Below the pieces are notes generated by a model. That model searched no databases. It was not told where the DNA came from and saw only the letters and a program-made list of their open reading frames with translations. Shown here piece by piece: positions 1-6,718 of a stretch of DNA of 64,000 nucleotides (the stretch's first letter is position 1; every line of letters starts with the position of its first letter). The translations under genes and the position numbers were made by a program. The stretch comes from Micromonosporaceae bacterium KJ-029 (GTDB lineage: Bacteria > Actinomycetota > Actinomycetes > Mycobacteriales > Micromonosporaceae): contig BIFP01000035.1 in NCBI GenBank assembly GCA_005402585.1, positions 462,288 to 526,287 on the forward strand, read 5' to 3'.

Positions 1-346
1 CATCTGTGATCGCGTCGTGAACCGGGGCGGGTGGCGCGGGTGTGATGAGCACGTCCAGCGTCGCGGTGCAGGCGGGTCTCTCTTCCCAGGGCAGTAGCTG
101 CTCGCCTGGCGACACCGGCAGGATGTGTGGTGCCGCACCGTGCAACACCGACCGCGCCGCTTCCAGCACTATCGACTCCACGCAGCCGCCGGACACGGAG
201 CCTCGCCAGGTGCCGTCCGCAGCGACCGCCATCGTCGAACCCAGTGGCCTCGAACCGGGACCGTCGCGGGCCACCAGGCGGGCCAGCACGACCGGCTGGC
301 CCGTCCTGTGCTTGGCGTCCACGAACGGCCAGACTTCACGCAACAC
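1..346 (-). CDS. paoD: XdhC/PaoD-family molybdenum cofactor insertion protein (partial, runs off left edge)
   Basis: About 115 N-terminal codons are present; the gene continues beyond position 1. Reading leftward, the frame gives a segment typical of the XdhC N-terminal domain: LARLVARDGPGSRPLGSTMA, then GSVSGGCVE, the signature with the conserved Cys. Proteins of this family hand sulfurated molybdenum cofactor to xanthine dehydrogenase/aldehyde oxidase apoenzymes in the cytoplasm. The likely start is GTG at 346, or the next codon TTG; it overlaps the stop of the Mo-subunit gene by 11 nt, so it is the fourth gene of the operon, the same position as paoD in E. coli. The C-terminal Rossmann domain lies outside the window. 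Confidence 0.8.
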   Translation of the reverse strand, partial: MLREVWPFVDAKHRTGQPVVLARLVARDGPGSRPLGSTMAVAADGTWRGSVSGGCVESIVLEAARSVLHGAAPHILPVSPGEQLLPWEERPACTATLDVLITPAPPAPVHDAITD

Positions 347-2462
347 TGACGGCACCCGGGTGGTCGTGGGCCGCTGCGGGCTCGATGACCCGGCCGAGGC
401 TGATCGGCAACGTTCGGTGGCGGGTTCCGGTGGCGTGCCACACCGCGTTGGCGATTGCCGCAGCGGTGCCGGCGTTGCCGATCTCACCGAGACCGTTGAA
501 TCCGGATGGATCCTGGGGCTCGTAGTCGACCACGAAGTCGGCCTCGACGTTGGGTACGTCGGCGTGGGCGGAGATGTGGTAGCCGGCGAAGTCCGCCGTC
601 ACGAGGCGGCCGGTGATCGGGTCGCGAACCGACTCCTCGTGCAGCGCCATCGACAGGCCGCCGATCATGCCCCCGATCAGCTGACTGCGGGCCAGCAGCG
701 GATTGATCACACGGCCCACGGCGAACATGCCGAGCAACCGGCGTACCCGCACCTCCCCGGTTGCGGGGTCGACGGTGACCTCGGCAAACACGGCACTGTA
801 GGTGTAACGCTCCTCGTCCGGCTGCCAATTGATCAGCGGGGTGGTGTCGACTGACGCGGTGACCGGCCTGGCGGGGTCGACCAACTTCTCGCGCAGCGCC
901 TTCGCGGTCTCGATGATGGCGAACGCGCAGGACGTCGTGCCACGGGATCCGCCGGCGCCGGCGGCCGGGCCGATGTCGCTGTCGCCGATGTGCAGGTGGA
1001 TCCGCTCGGTGCCCACGCCGAGGGCGTCCGCGGCCACGGCGATCAGCGCGGTGCGCGCCCCGGTGCCGATGTCGGTGGCGCCCACCCGGACGGAGAACGT
1101 CCCGTCGGCCTCCGCCGTGATGGTTGCCGCAGAGGGGAAGACCCCGGCGATGAACGCGACGGCGGCCACGCCGGTGCCGACGAGGAGGTTGCCCTCCCGG
1201 CGGACCCGGGGGCGGTGGTCGCGCTGGGCCCAGCCGAACCGGCGCGCGCCCTCCTGGAAGCACTGGACGAGGCGGCGGGTGCTGAACGGGCGACCGGACA
1301 CCGGGCTGACCACGGGCTGGTTGAGCAGCCGCAGTTGCAGGGGATCGATCTGCAGCCGTTCGGCCACCTCGTCAACGGCCGACTCGAAGGCGAACGAACC
1401 GGGTGCCGCGCCGGGGCCGCGCATGGAGCACGGAGGGAGCAGGTTGAGGGGTACCGCGCTGAGTTCCGTGCGGATCGCCGGTGCCGCGTAGAGGGTCCGG
1501 GCCTGCTCGGTGCACCACTCGATGTACTCGGCCAGCGGCGACAGCGCGAACGCCGCGTGGTGGTGGACGGCCCGGAGCCGCCCGTCGGCATCGGCGCCGA
1601 TCCGGACGCGCTGTTCGGTCGGCGGCCGCGACCCGGTGGCCAGGAAGACCTGTCTACGGGTGAGCGCGACCCGTACCGGCCGCTGGAAATGCTCGGCCGC
1701 CATCGCGGCCAGGATGATCTGTGCCCCGCAGACGGTCTTGGCGCCGAAACCGCCGCCGACGTGCTCGGCGCGGATGTGAACACGTTCCGGGTCGATAAGA
1801 AAGAGCGAGGCCATCACCTGGGAGATGCCGAACGGCCCTTGGTTGGAGTCGAGGGCGTGGAGATGGCCGTCCTCCCACCAGGCCGTGGCGACATGCGGTT
1901 CCAAGGCGCTGTGGCTCTCTTCCGGCGTGTGGTAGACCTCGTCCACCACCACCGCGGAGGCCGCGAGCTCGGCTTCCAGGTCACCGGTGTCGGCCTCCGG
2001 GCCGAACAGGGTGGACGCCGGACGAACGGCGGGGTGGTTCATGGAGAACTCGATGTCGTGGGGCTCCGCGTCGTAGGTCACCCGCAGGGCGGCCGCTGCC
2101 GCACGTGCCTGCTCGGGTGTCTCCGCCACCACGAGCGCGATGGGGCGCCCGGCGTACTCGATGACCTCGTGCTGCAGCATCGGGAGGCTTCGGTCGGGGC
2201 CGAAGTGGTGGGCGACGTCGGGGTTGAGGCGTCGCGCGTTGCGGTGGTCCAGCACTCCCAGGACACCCGGCATGGCGAGAGCATCGGTGGCGTCGATGTC
2301 CCGGATCCGGCCGTGTGACACCGTGGCGGTGACCATCCAGCCGTGCGCAAGATTGGGCATCGGCAGGTCCGCGACGTAGTGCGCGGAGCCGGTGACTTTG
2401 AGGCGGCCTTCGACGCGGGGTCGTGATTCGCCTACGGCCGCGGTGATCCCGTCGGGGTTCAT
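336..2462 (-). CDS. paoC: Aldehyde oxidoreductase / xanthine dehydrogenase family, molybdopterin-binding subunit
   Basis: A 708-aa molybdenum hydroxylase large subunit. The N-terminal ald_Xan_dh_C domain (residues about 15-130) is followed by the Mo-binding domains. GGGFGAK at 236-242 is the cofactor-binding loop, MRGPGAAP near 350 corresponds to the family RGxG region, and GLGEIG near 670 carries the catalytic Glu. The start is ATG 2462, which overlaps the stop of the FAD subunit as ATGA; an open frame extends to 3080, but only by running through that upstream gene. Product: oxidation of aldehydes (or a purine-like substrate) with water as oxygen donor. The paoABCD order favours an aldehyde oxidoreductase; the substrate is not predictable. 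Confidence 0.88.
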   Translation of the reverse strand: MNPDGITAAVGESRPRVEGRLKVTGSAHYVADLPMPNLAHGWMVTATVSHGRIRDIDATDALAMPGVLGVLDHRNARRLNPDVAHHFGPDRSLPMLQHEVIEYAGRPIALVVAETPEQARAAAAALRVTYDAEPHDIEFSMNHPAVRPASTLFGPEADTGDLEAELAASAVVVDEVYHTPEESHSALEPHVATAWWEDGHLHALDSNQGPFGISQVMASLFLIDPERVHIRAEHVGGGFGAKTVCGAQIILAAMAAEHFQRPVRVALTRRQVFLATGSRPPTEQRVRIGADADGRLRAVHHHAAFALSPLAEYIEWCTEQARTLYAAPAIRTELSAVPLNLLPPCSMRGPGAAPGSFAFESAVDEVAERLQIDPLQLRLLNQPVVSPVSGRPFSTRRLVQCFQEGARRFGWAQRDHRPRVRREGNLLVGTGVAAVAFIAGVFPSAATITAEADGTFSVRVGATDIGTGARTALIAVAADALGVGTERIHLHIGDSDIGPAAGAGGSRGTTSCAFAIIETAKALREKLVDPARPVTASVDTTPLINWQPDEERYTYSAVFAEVTVDPATGEVRVRRLLGMFAVGRVINPLLARSQLIGGMIGGLSMALHEESVRDPITGRLVTADFAGYHISAHADVPNVEADFVVDYEPQDPSGFNGLGEIGNAGTAAAIANAVWHATGTRHRTLPISLGRVIEPAAAHDHPGAVSVA

Positions 2463-3463
2463 CCGTTGCGTTCCTCTCCGGAGTCTGCGGCGAGTTCGGT
2501 CAGCACCGCTTCGATCAGGTTTCGGGCGAGGGTGACCTTGTATGCGTTGTCGCGCAGCGGCTTGGCGGCGGCGATCTCCACCTCTGCGGCCACGCTGATC
2601 CGCTCGGCCGTGGCCGGACCGCCGCACAGGGCGGACTCGGCCAGCCGTGCCCGCCATGGCCGTGACGCCACCCCGCCGAGGGCGATCCGCACGTCCCGCA
2701 CCAGGCCGTGCTGGACGTCGAGCGCCGCTGCCACCGATACGGTGGCGAACGCGTACGACGCACGCTCGCGGACCTTGCGGTAGCGCGACCTTCCGGCGAC
2801 CGCGGCCGCCGGTAGCACGACTGCCGTGATCAGGGCCCCGTCGGGCAGTGCGGTCTCCCGGTCCGGACGGTCGCCCACAGGGAGATAGAACTCTGCCAAC
2901 GGGATCTCTCCAGGGCCGTGCAGGGTCTCGTATCGCACGACCGCGTCGAAGGCGGTCAGCGGCACGGCCATGTCCGAGGGGTGGGTCGCCACACAGTGCG
3001 ACGTCCAGTCGAGGATCGCGTGGTTGTGGTGCGCCCCGTTGATCGCGGAGCATCCACTGCCGGGAACCCGCTTGTTGCATGCCTCCGACGGATCGGAGAA
3101 GTAGGCGCAGCGGGTGCGTTGCAGGAGGTTACCTCCGACGGTTGCCATGTTGCGCAGCTGGCCCGAGGCCCCGGCCAGGATCGCCTGACTCAATGCCGGG
3201 TACCGGAGTCGCACCTGCGCGTCGGCGGCGACGGAGCTGTTGGTGACCGTAGCCCCGAGCACCAGGCCGCCGTCCGGCGCTTCGGCGATCTCGCCCAGCG
3301 CGAGGCTTCGGATGTCCACCAGCCGGGCGGGTGACTCGACGCCGGCCTTCATGAGGTCGACGATGTTGGTGCCGCCTGCGAGGAACCGCGCCCCGTCGTG
3401 CTGGGCCACCAGGTTCAGGGCATCGCGGATCTGTGTCGTCCGCTGATAGGCGAAGGCTCTCAT
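2459..3463 (-). CDS. paoB: Aldehyde oxidoreductase FAD-binding subunit with extra 4Fe-4S motif
   Basis: 334 aa, CoxM/YagS type. FAD-binding motifs are AGGTNIVDLMK (29-39) and TVGGNLLQRTRC (108-119). Four Cys at 119, 129, 138 and 157 sit in an insertion resembling the one in E. coli PaoB (YagS), which holds an additional [4Fe-4S] cluster; ordinary xanthine dehydrogenase FAD subunits lack it. The C-terminal CO_deh_flav_C domain covers roughly 225-330. Start ATG 3463 overlaps the stop of the 2Fe-2S gene as ATGA, and its own stop overlaps paoC, so the subunits are probably translationally coupled. It passes electrons between the Mo/Fe-S chain and its acceptor. Confidence 0.88.
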   Translation of the reverse strand: MRAFAYQRTTQIRDALNLVAQHDGARFLAGGTNIVDLMKAGVESPARLVDIRSLALGEIAEAPDGGLVLGATVTNSSVAADAQVRLRYPALSQAILAGASGQLRNMATVGGNLLQRTRCAYFSDPSEACNKRVPGSGCSAINGAHHNHAILDWTSHCVATHPSDMAVPLTAFDAVVRYETLHGPGEIPLAEFYLPVGDRPDRETALPDGALITAVVLPAAAVAGRSRYRKVRERASYAFATVSVAAALDVQHGLVRDVRIALGGVASRPWRARLAESALCGGPATAERISVAAEVEIAAAKPLRDNAYKVTLARNLIEAVLTELAADSGEERNG

Positions 3464-3999
3464 CCGGCCACCGCCTCGCGGGCGGAGGCCTCGAGGATCG
3501 CCCGCACGATCGACGGGTACGCGCTGCAGCGGCACAGATTGCCGCTCATCCGCTCGCGTACCTCTTCTTCGGTCAGTTCCTGCGCCCGCTGCGGTGAGTC
3601 GTCGCGGGTGACCGCGCTGGGCCAGCCTGCCGCATGCTCGGCGAGCATCCCGACCGCGGAGCAAATCTGTCCCGGCGTGCAGAACCCGCACTGGAATCCG
3701 TCGAGGCGGATGAAGGCCTCCTGGATCGGGCGCAGCTCGCCGTCGTCGGCCAGTCCCTCGATGGTCGTGACCGCAGCGCCGTCGGCGGCGACGGCGAGGG
3801 TCAGGCAGGAGACCACTCGCTGCCCGTCGACCAGAACGGTACACGCACCGCACTGGCCATGATCACAGCCCTTTTTCGCACCAGTGAGATTCAGGTCCTC
3901 TCGCAGCGCGTCGAGAAGAGTCCTACGGTTGTCCACCGCCAATCGGAAAGTCTCATCGTTGACTCGTAGCGCGATCTCACTACGCGTGTCATCACTCAT
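3460..3999 (-). CDS. paoA: Aldehyde oxidoreductase 2Fe-2S subunit
   Basis: 179 aa, the first gene of the leftward operon. The N-terminal plant-type 2Fe-2S domain has Cys45, Cys50, Cys53 and Cys65 (CDHGQCGACTV). The C-terminal helical domain binds the second 2Fe-2S cluster with CGFC (104-107) and CRC (156-158). Unlike E. coli PaoA there is no long Tat signal peptide: the reading starts MSDDTRSEIALRVND, so the complex is probably cytoplasmic here. The stop overlaps paoB by 4 nt. Assignment to the molybdenum hydroxylase small subunit is firm; the pao name rests on operon order and the 4Fe-4S motif of paoB. Confidence 0.9.
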   Translation of the reverse strand: MSDDTRSEIALRVNDETFRLAVDNRRTLLDALREDLNLTGAKKGCDHGQCGACTVLVDGQRVVSCLTLAVAADGAAVTTIEGLADDGELRPIQEAFIRLDGFQCGFCTPGQICSAVGMLAEHAAGWPSAVTRDDSPQRAQELTEEEVRERMSGNLCRCSAYPSIVRAILEASAREAVAG

Positions 4000-4425
4000 C
4001 GCGATCCTCCCACCCTTGCTTTCCCACAGGACGGCACCCGAAGGCGAACCGTAATATCTGAAAGGTCCCAGTCGCGCTTTCTATTATTTCCTGTACCGGA
4101 CGGCACCCCATGATTTCATCTGACTGCGATGACGACAGGCCGGCATGCACGAGTGTGCTTAGCGAGAATTGACAGCGATATAACACTACGCCAGCACACC
4201 GAATCAATCTTGCCTAGAAGTCTTGAACTTCTGCCTGATCGTGCGCCGTTTCTTCGCCGCCTGCGCCACCCACCGCGCCCGCGGTCCAGCGCTGACGTAC
4301 TGGCAACCTCGGTTCAGTCGGGTGGAGCCGTGATGCGGTGGGTGAGGTCGGGCCTGGCGCACGATGGGCTTCGCTGCTCGATCCTCACGTTGTGTCACGG
4401 GCTGGGCCGATGATTCAATCGCGAT
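4000..4425. other. Divergent intergenic region between pao operon and AraC gene
   Basis: This 426-bp stretch holds no convincing gene. It is locally more AT-rich (around 4055-4095 and 4155-4200) than its surroundings, as expected for promoters. Reading toward the pao operon, GATCAGGCA (complement of 4232-4240) and AGGCAAG (complement of 4209-4215) resemble the core of the repeated motif found at 6594, 10935 and 13100, so an AraC site is possible but weak. Confidence 0.4.
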
Positions 4426-5331
4426 GTGGCCCTCGACGAGATCCGAAGCCTGATCGCGCGGCACGCACAGCCCGACATGAGAACGCCCATCGATGGTGTT
4501 CTGATGATGAAGGCGGAGCAGCCGTACCCGCCGACCCCGACGACGTACGGCAAGGTGTTCGCACTGATAGGGCAGGGCACCAAACGCTGTGCGGTCGGTG
4601 ATCGTGTGTACGACTACGGTCCCGGCCAGTATCTGGTCACCTCCGTCGAGCTTCCCGTGACGAGTTACTTCACCAGGGCGAGCCAGAACGAGCCGGGCCT
4701 CGGTGTCGGGTTGACCCTGGATCCTGCCGTGGTCGCCGAGATGTTGCTGCTGCAGCAGGCCGACGACCGATCCGCCGGCACCGGACCGGCGCTGCCCGGC
4801 ATCGCCGTCAGTACGGCATCCGTGGAACTGCTCGACGCGGTTGCCAGGCTGCTGCGTCTGCTCGACCGGCCGGCGGATATCGACGCCCTTGCGCCCCTGA
4901 TAAAGCGTGAGATCGTGTGGCGGCTGATCAATAGCGACGAGGGCGGCGTGGTACGGCAGCTCGGCCTCTCCGACAGCAGTTTCAGCCAGATTGCCCGCGC
5001 TGTACGTTGGATCCGCGACCACTACAGCGAGCGTTTTCTCGTCGATGACCTCGCCCGGCAGTCCGGTATGAGCACGTCCGCTTTTCATCGGAACTTCCAG
5101 ACGGTTACGGGCATGAGTCCCATCCAGTTCCAGAAGCAGATCAGGCTCCGGCAGGCACGGCTGCAACTCGCCGCGGACCCCAATGACATTGCCGGGATCG
5201 GCCGGCGGGTCGGCTACGACAGCCCGTCGCAGTTCAGCCGTGAATACCGCAGAATGTTCGGCGCGTCTCCGAGACACGACAGTTCACGCCTTCCCTTCAC
5301 CCACCGGGGCGTACCGACCAACACATCCTGA
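4426..5331 (+). CDS. AraC-family transcriptional regulator (copy A)
   Basis: 301 aa. The N-terminal AraC_N-type effector domain (about 20-170, including the GQYLVTSVELPVTSYF stretch) is followed by two helix-turn-helix motifs (about 200-295; VDDLARQSGMSTSAFHRNF and the SPSQFSREYRRMFGASP tail). The start is GTG 4426: this gives exactly the same length and aligned N-terminus as the paralogue at 12154-13059 (both begin x-LDE-I/L-R-x-L-x-ARHA-x-PDM). It is divergent from the pao operon and convergent with a methyltransferase. Regulators of this subfamily usually control nearby oxidoreductases; the pao operon and the ABM gene at 6108 are the obvious candidates, by inference. Confidence 0.88.
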   Translation: MALDEIRSLIARHAQPDMRTPIDGVLMMKAEQPYPPTPTTYGKVFALIGQGTKRCAVGDRVYDYGPGQYLVTSVELPVTSYFTRASQNEPGLGVGLTLDPAVVAEMLLLQQADDRSAGTGPALPGIAVSTASVELLDAVARLLRLLDRPADIDALAPLIKREIVWRLINSDEGGVVRQLGLSDSSFSQIARAVRWIRDHYSERFLVDDLARQSGMSTSAFHRNFQTVTGMSPIQFQKQIRLRQARLQLAADPNDIAGIGRRVGYDSPSQFSREYRRMFGASPRHDSSRLPFTHRGVPTNTS

Positions 5332-5359
5332 GCGGGGCGCTGATGGTTCCTGAGTGGAA

Positions 5360-5989
5360 CTACACGGGCATCGAGGAAAACGGCGTTCGCGGCCTTCGGC
5401 AGTAGTAGACGAGCGCCGGCGGGAAGTTGGCCCACACCGTCCGGCCGGGAACGACCTCCTCGAAGCGCGCGTGCAGCGAGCGGCGGAGCCGGACCGCCGG
5501 CGGTGCCCAGAGCGTGGCGGTGTAGGCGAACGTGGTGAACACGCCATCCGGTGCGAGGACTTCGGTGACCGCACCGAGCAGGTCGTCCTGCCGCTCGGCG
5601 GCGAAGGCGGCCCACGGCAGTCCGCTGACGATCACGTCGGCATGGCCCAGGCCGTGTCGTTGAAGCACGTCGCGGAGGTGCGCGGCGTCGCCGACCACGA
5701 CATCGACCTGTGGAAAGCGCATGGCCAGGGGGGCCGCGAAGCGTTCGTTGATCTCGATCGCAACGTGCCTGCCGCGGCCGGCGAGTCGCCGCTGGACGGC
5801 CGCCGTGAACGCTCCTGTGCCCGGTCCCAGTTCGACGACTGTGGGCGATCCGGTTGCGGGTACGGACGCCGTGATGGTGTCCGCCAAAGGTCCGCTGCTG
5901 GGCGTCACGGCAGCGACGGTGAAGGGGTGACGGAGAAACTCGCGCAGGAACGCGATGCGTTCGATTGCCGGTCTGCTGATGACGGTCAT
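5360..5989 (-). CDS. Class I SAM-dependent methyltransferase, phospholipid N-methyltransferase-like
   Basis: 209 aa from ATG 5989. The opening FLREFLRHPFTVAAVTPSS followed by VVELGPGTGAFT (SAM motif I) and a conserved acidic residue in VAIEINERFA resembles PmtA/phospholipid methyltransferases and the KsgA-like fold. VVGDAAHL and VSGLPWAAF match motifs II and IV. The C-terminus is FEEVVPGRTVWANFPPALVYYCRR, also typical of the PmtA-like group. An open frame continues upstream to 6166, but its codon content past ATG 5989 is poor and overlaps the end of the ABM gene. Substrate unknown; lipid or small-molecule methylation is possible. It ends 28 bp from the convergent AraC gene. Confidence 0.78.
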   Translation of the reverse strand: MTVISRPAIERIAFLREFLRHPFTVAAVTPSSGPLADTITASVPATGSPTVVELGPGTGAFTAAVQRRLAGRGRHVAIEINERFAAPLAMRFPQVDVVVGDAAHLRDVLQRHGLGHADVIVSGLPWAAFAAERQDDLLGAVTEVLAPDGVFTTFAYTATLWAPPAVRLRRSLHARFEEVVPGRTVWANFPPALVYYCRRPRTPFSSMPV

Positions 5990-6107
5990 GAGAGGGGCGA
6001 CCTTCGCTGCTCGATCGGTGGCACTGAGGGTTGTTGCGCGCTGGTCAGCACACGTGGGGTGGGCGATGCTGGAGAGTCGGGTGCTCGGAACCGCCGGGTC
6101 GCCGAGT

Positions 6108-6413
6108 TCAGAAGGCCGCCTTGCCACCGACAGGCAGTTGATCGGCGTACCGCGCCTCGCCGGCAAGCAGCGGCTGCAGCTTCGCGATCAGTGCCTGCGC
6201 CTCGGGGCTGGCGACGGCGCAGCTGTGTTCCTCCCGGCCCGTCCAGCCCTCGGTGACGTAGACGGTGTCCTCGTCGTCGGTCGCGCGACCGACGAGAAAG
6301 ACGACGCAGGCGGGATCGGGCAGCGACGGCGCATCGAGTAGCAGTGCGATCACTTCGTCGCGCTTGCCGGGGAGCGCGGTCATGATGGCCTGAAAGCCGT
6401 GTCCGACAGTCAT
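6108..6413 (-). CDS. Putative quinol monooxygenase, ABM-fold (copy A)
   Basis: 101 aa, small ferredoxin-like dimeric alpha/beta-barrel protein of the antibiotic biosynthesis monooxygenase family (YgiN-like). Typical pattern: GHGFQAIMTALPGKRDEVIA at the N-terminus, the central CVVFLVGRATDDEDTVYVTEGW strand pair, and the helix ending in LIAKLQPLLAGE. It closely matches the 101-aa product of 13217-13522 in sequence and identical length. A Shine-Dalgarno-like AGGAGG lies upstream of ATG 6413. Members act without metal or cofactor on quinols or polyketide quinones; here the substrate is unknown. The 305-bp leader carries two candidate regulatory elements. Confidence 0.8.
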   Translation of the reverse strand: MTVGHGFQAIMTALPGKRDEVIALLLDAPSLPDPACVVFLVGRATDDEDTVYVTEGWTGREEHSCAVASPEAQALIAKLQPLLAGEARYADQLPVGGKAAF

Positions 6414-6547
6414 GACGAAACCTCCTGGATGGCGGATTGGCCGTACCTACTCTCGGCCCGCACCAATGGGCGGCACATCGGTCGGATGACTGCGCGATCG
6501 ACGGTCCGTGGCTTCGCATGGAAAGGGCGATGACTTAGTCGCATCGT

Positions 6548-6577
6548 AAGTCTGCAGCAGCCCGGTCCTGCAGACTT
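6548..6577. promoter_or_regulatory. Inverted repeat AAGTCTGCAG-N10-CTGCAGACTT
   Basis: Perfect 10-bp arms (6548-6557 and 6568-6577) with 10 bp between. The centres of the arms are 20 bp apart, about two helical turns, which suits a dimeric or tetrameric regulator better than an RNA hairpin. It sits between two divergent promoters (ABM copy A and the LuxR-type gene). Confidence 0.5.
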
Positions 6578-6593
6578 GCTCGAAAGTAGCGAA

Positions 6594-6608
6594 TGCTTGC
6601 CTCATCCT
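6594..6608 (-). promoter_or_regulatory. AraC-operator candidate, AGGATGAGGCAAGCA
   Basis: Read on the minus strand, toward ABM copy A, this is AGGATGAGGCAAGCA, 14 of 15 identical to the site at 13100-13114 upstream of ABM copy B. It lies about 180 bp from the ABM start. Confidence 0.5.
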
Positions 6609-6718
6609 GCCGGGCTCATTCGGAGAGCGGATTAGCGTGCGTTGCAGACGCCAAATGTCGCCAGGTAGCGTGCCTCCCCTAACAGCCGTTCTCGGTTGTC
6701 AACCGTTCGGAGTACAAG

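Larger units (their letters stand above)
6414..6718. other. Divergent intergenic region between ABM copy A and LuxR-type regulator
   Basis: 305 bp with no gene visible. It contains an inverted repeat at 6548-6577 and a copy of the AGGATSAGGCAAG motif at 6594-6608, described separately. Confidence 0.5.

Noticed and set aside
2463..3080. Upstream extension of the Mo-subunit frame
   Set aside because: It runs through the FAD-subunit gene; the family N-terminus begins at ATG 2462 and the ATGA overlap explains initiation.
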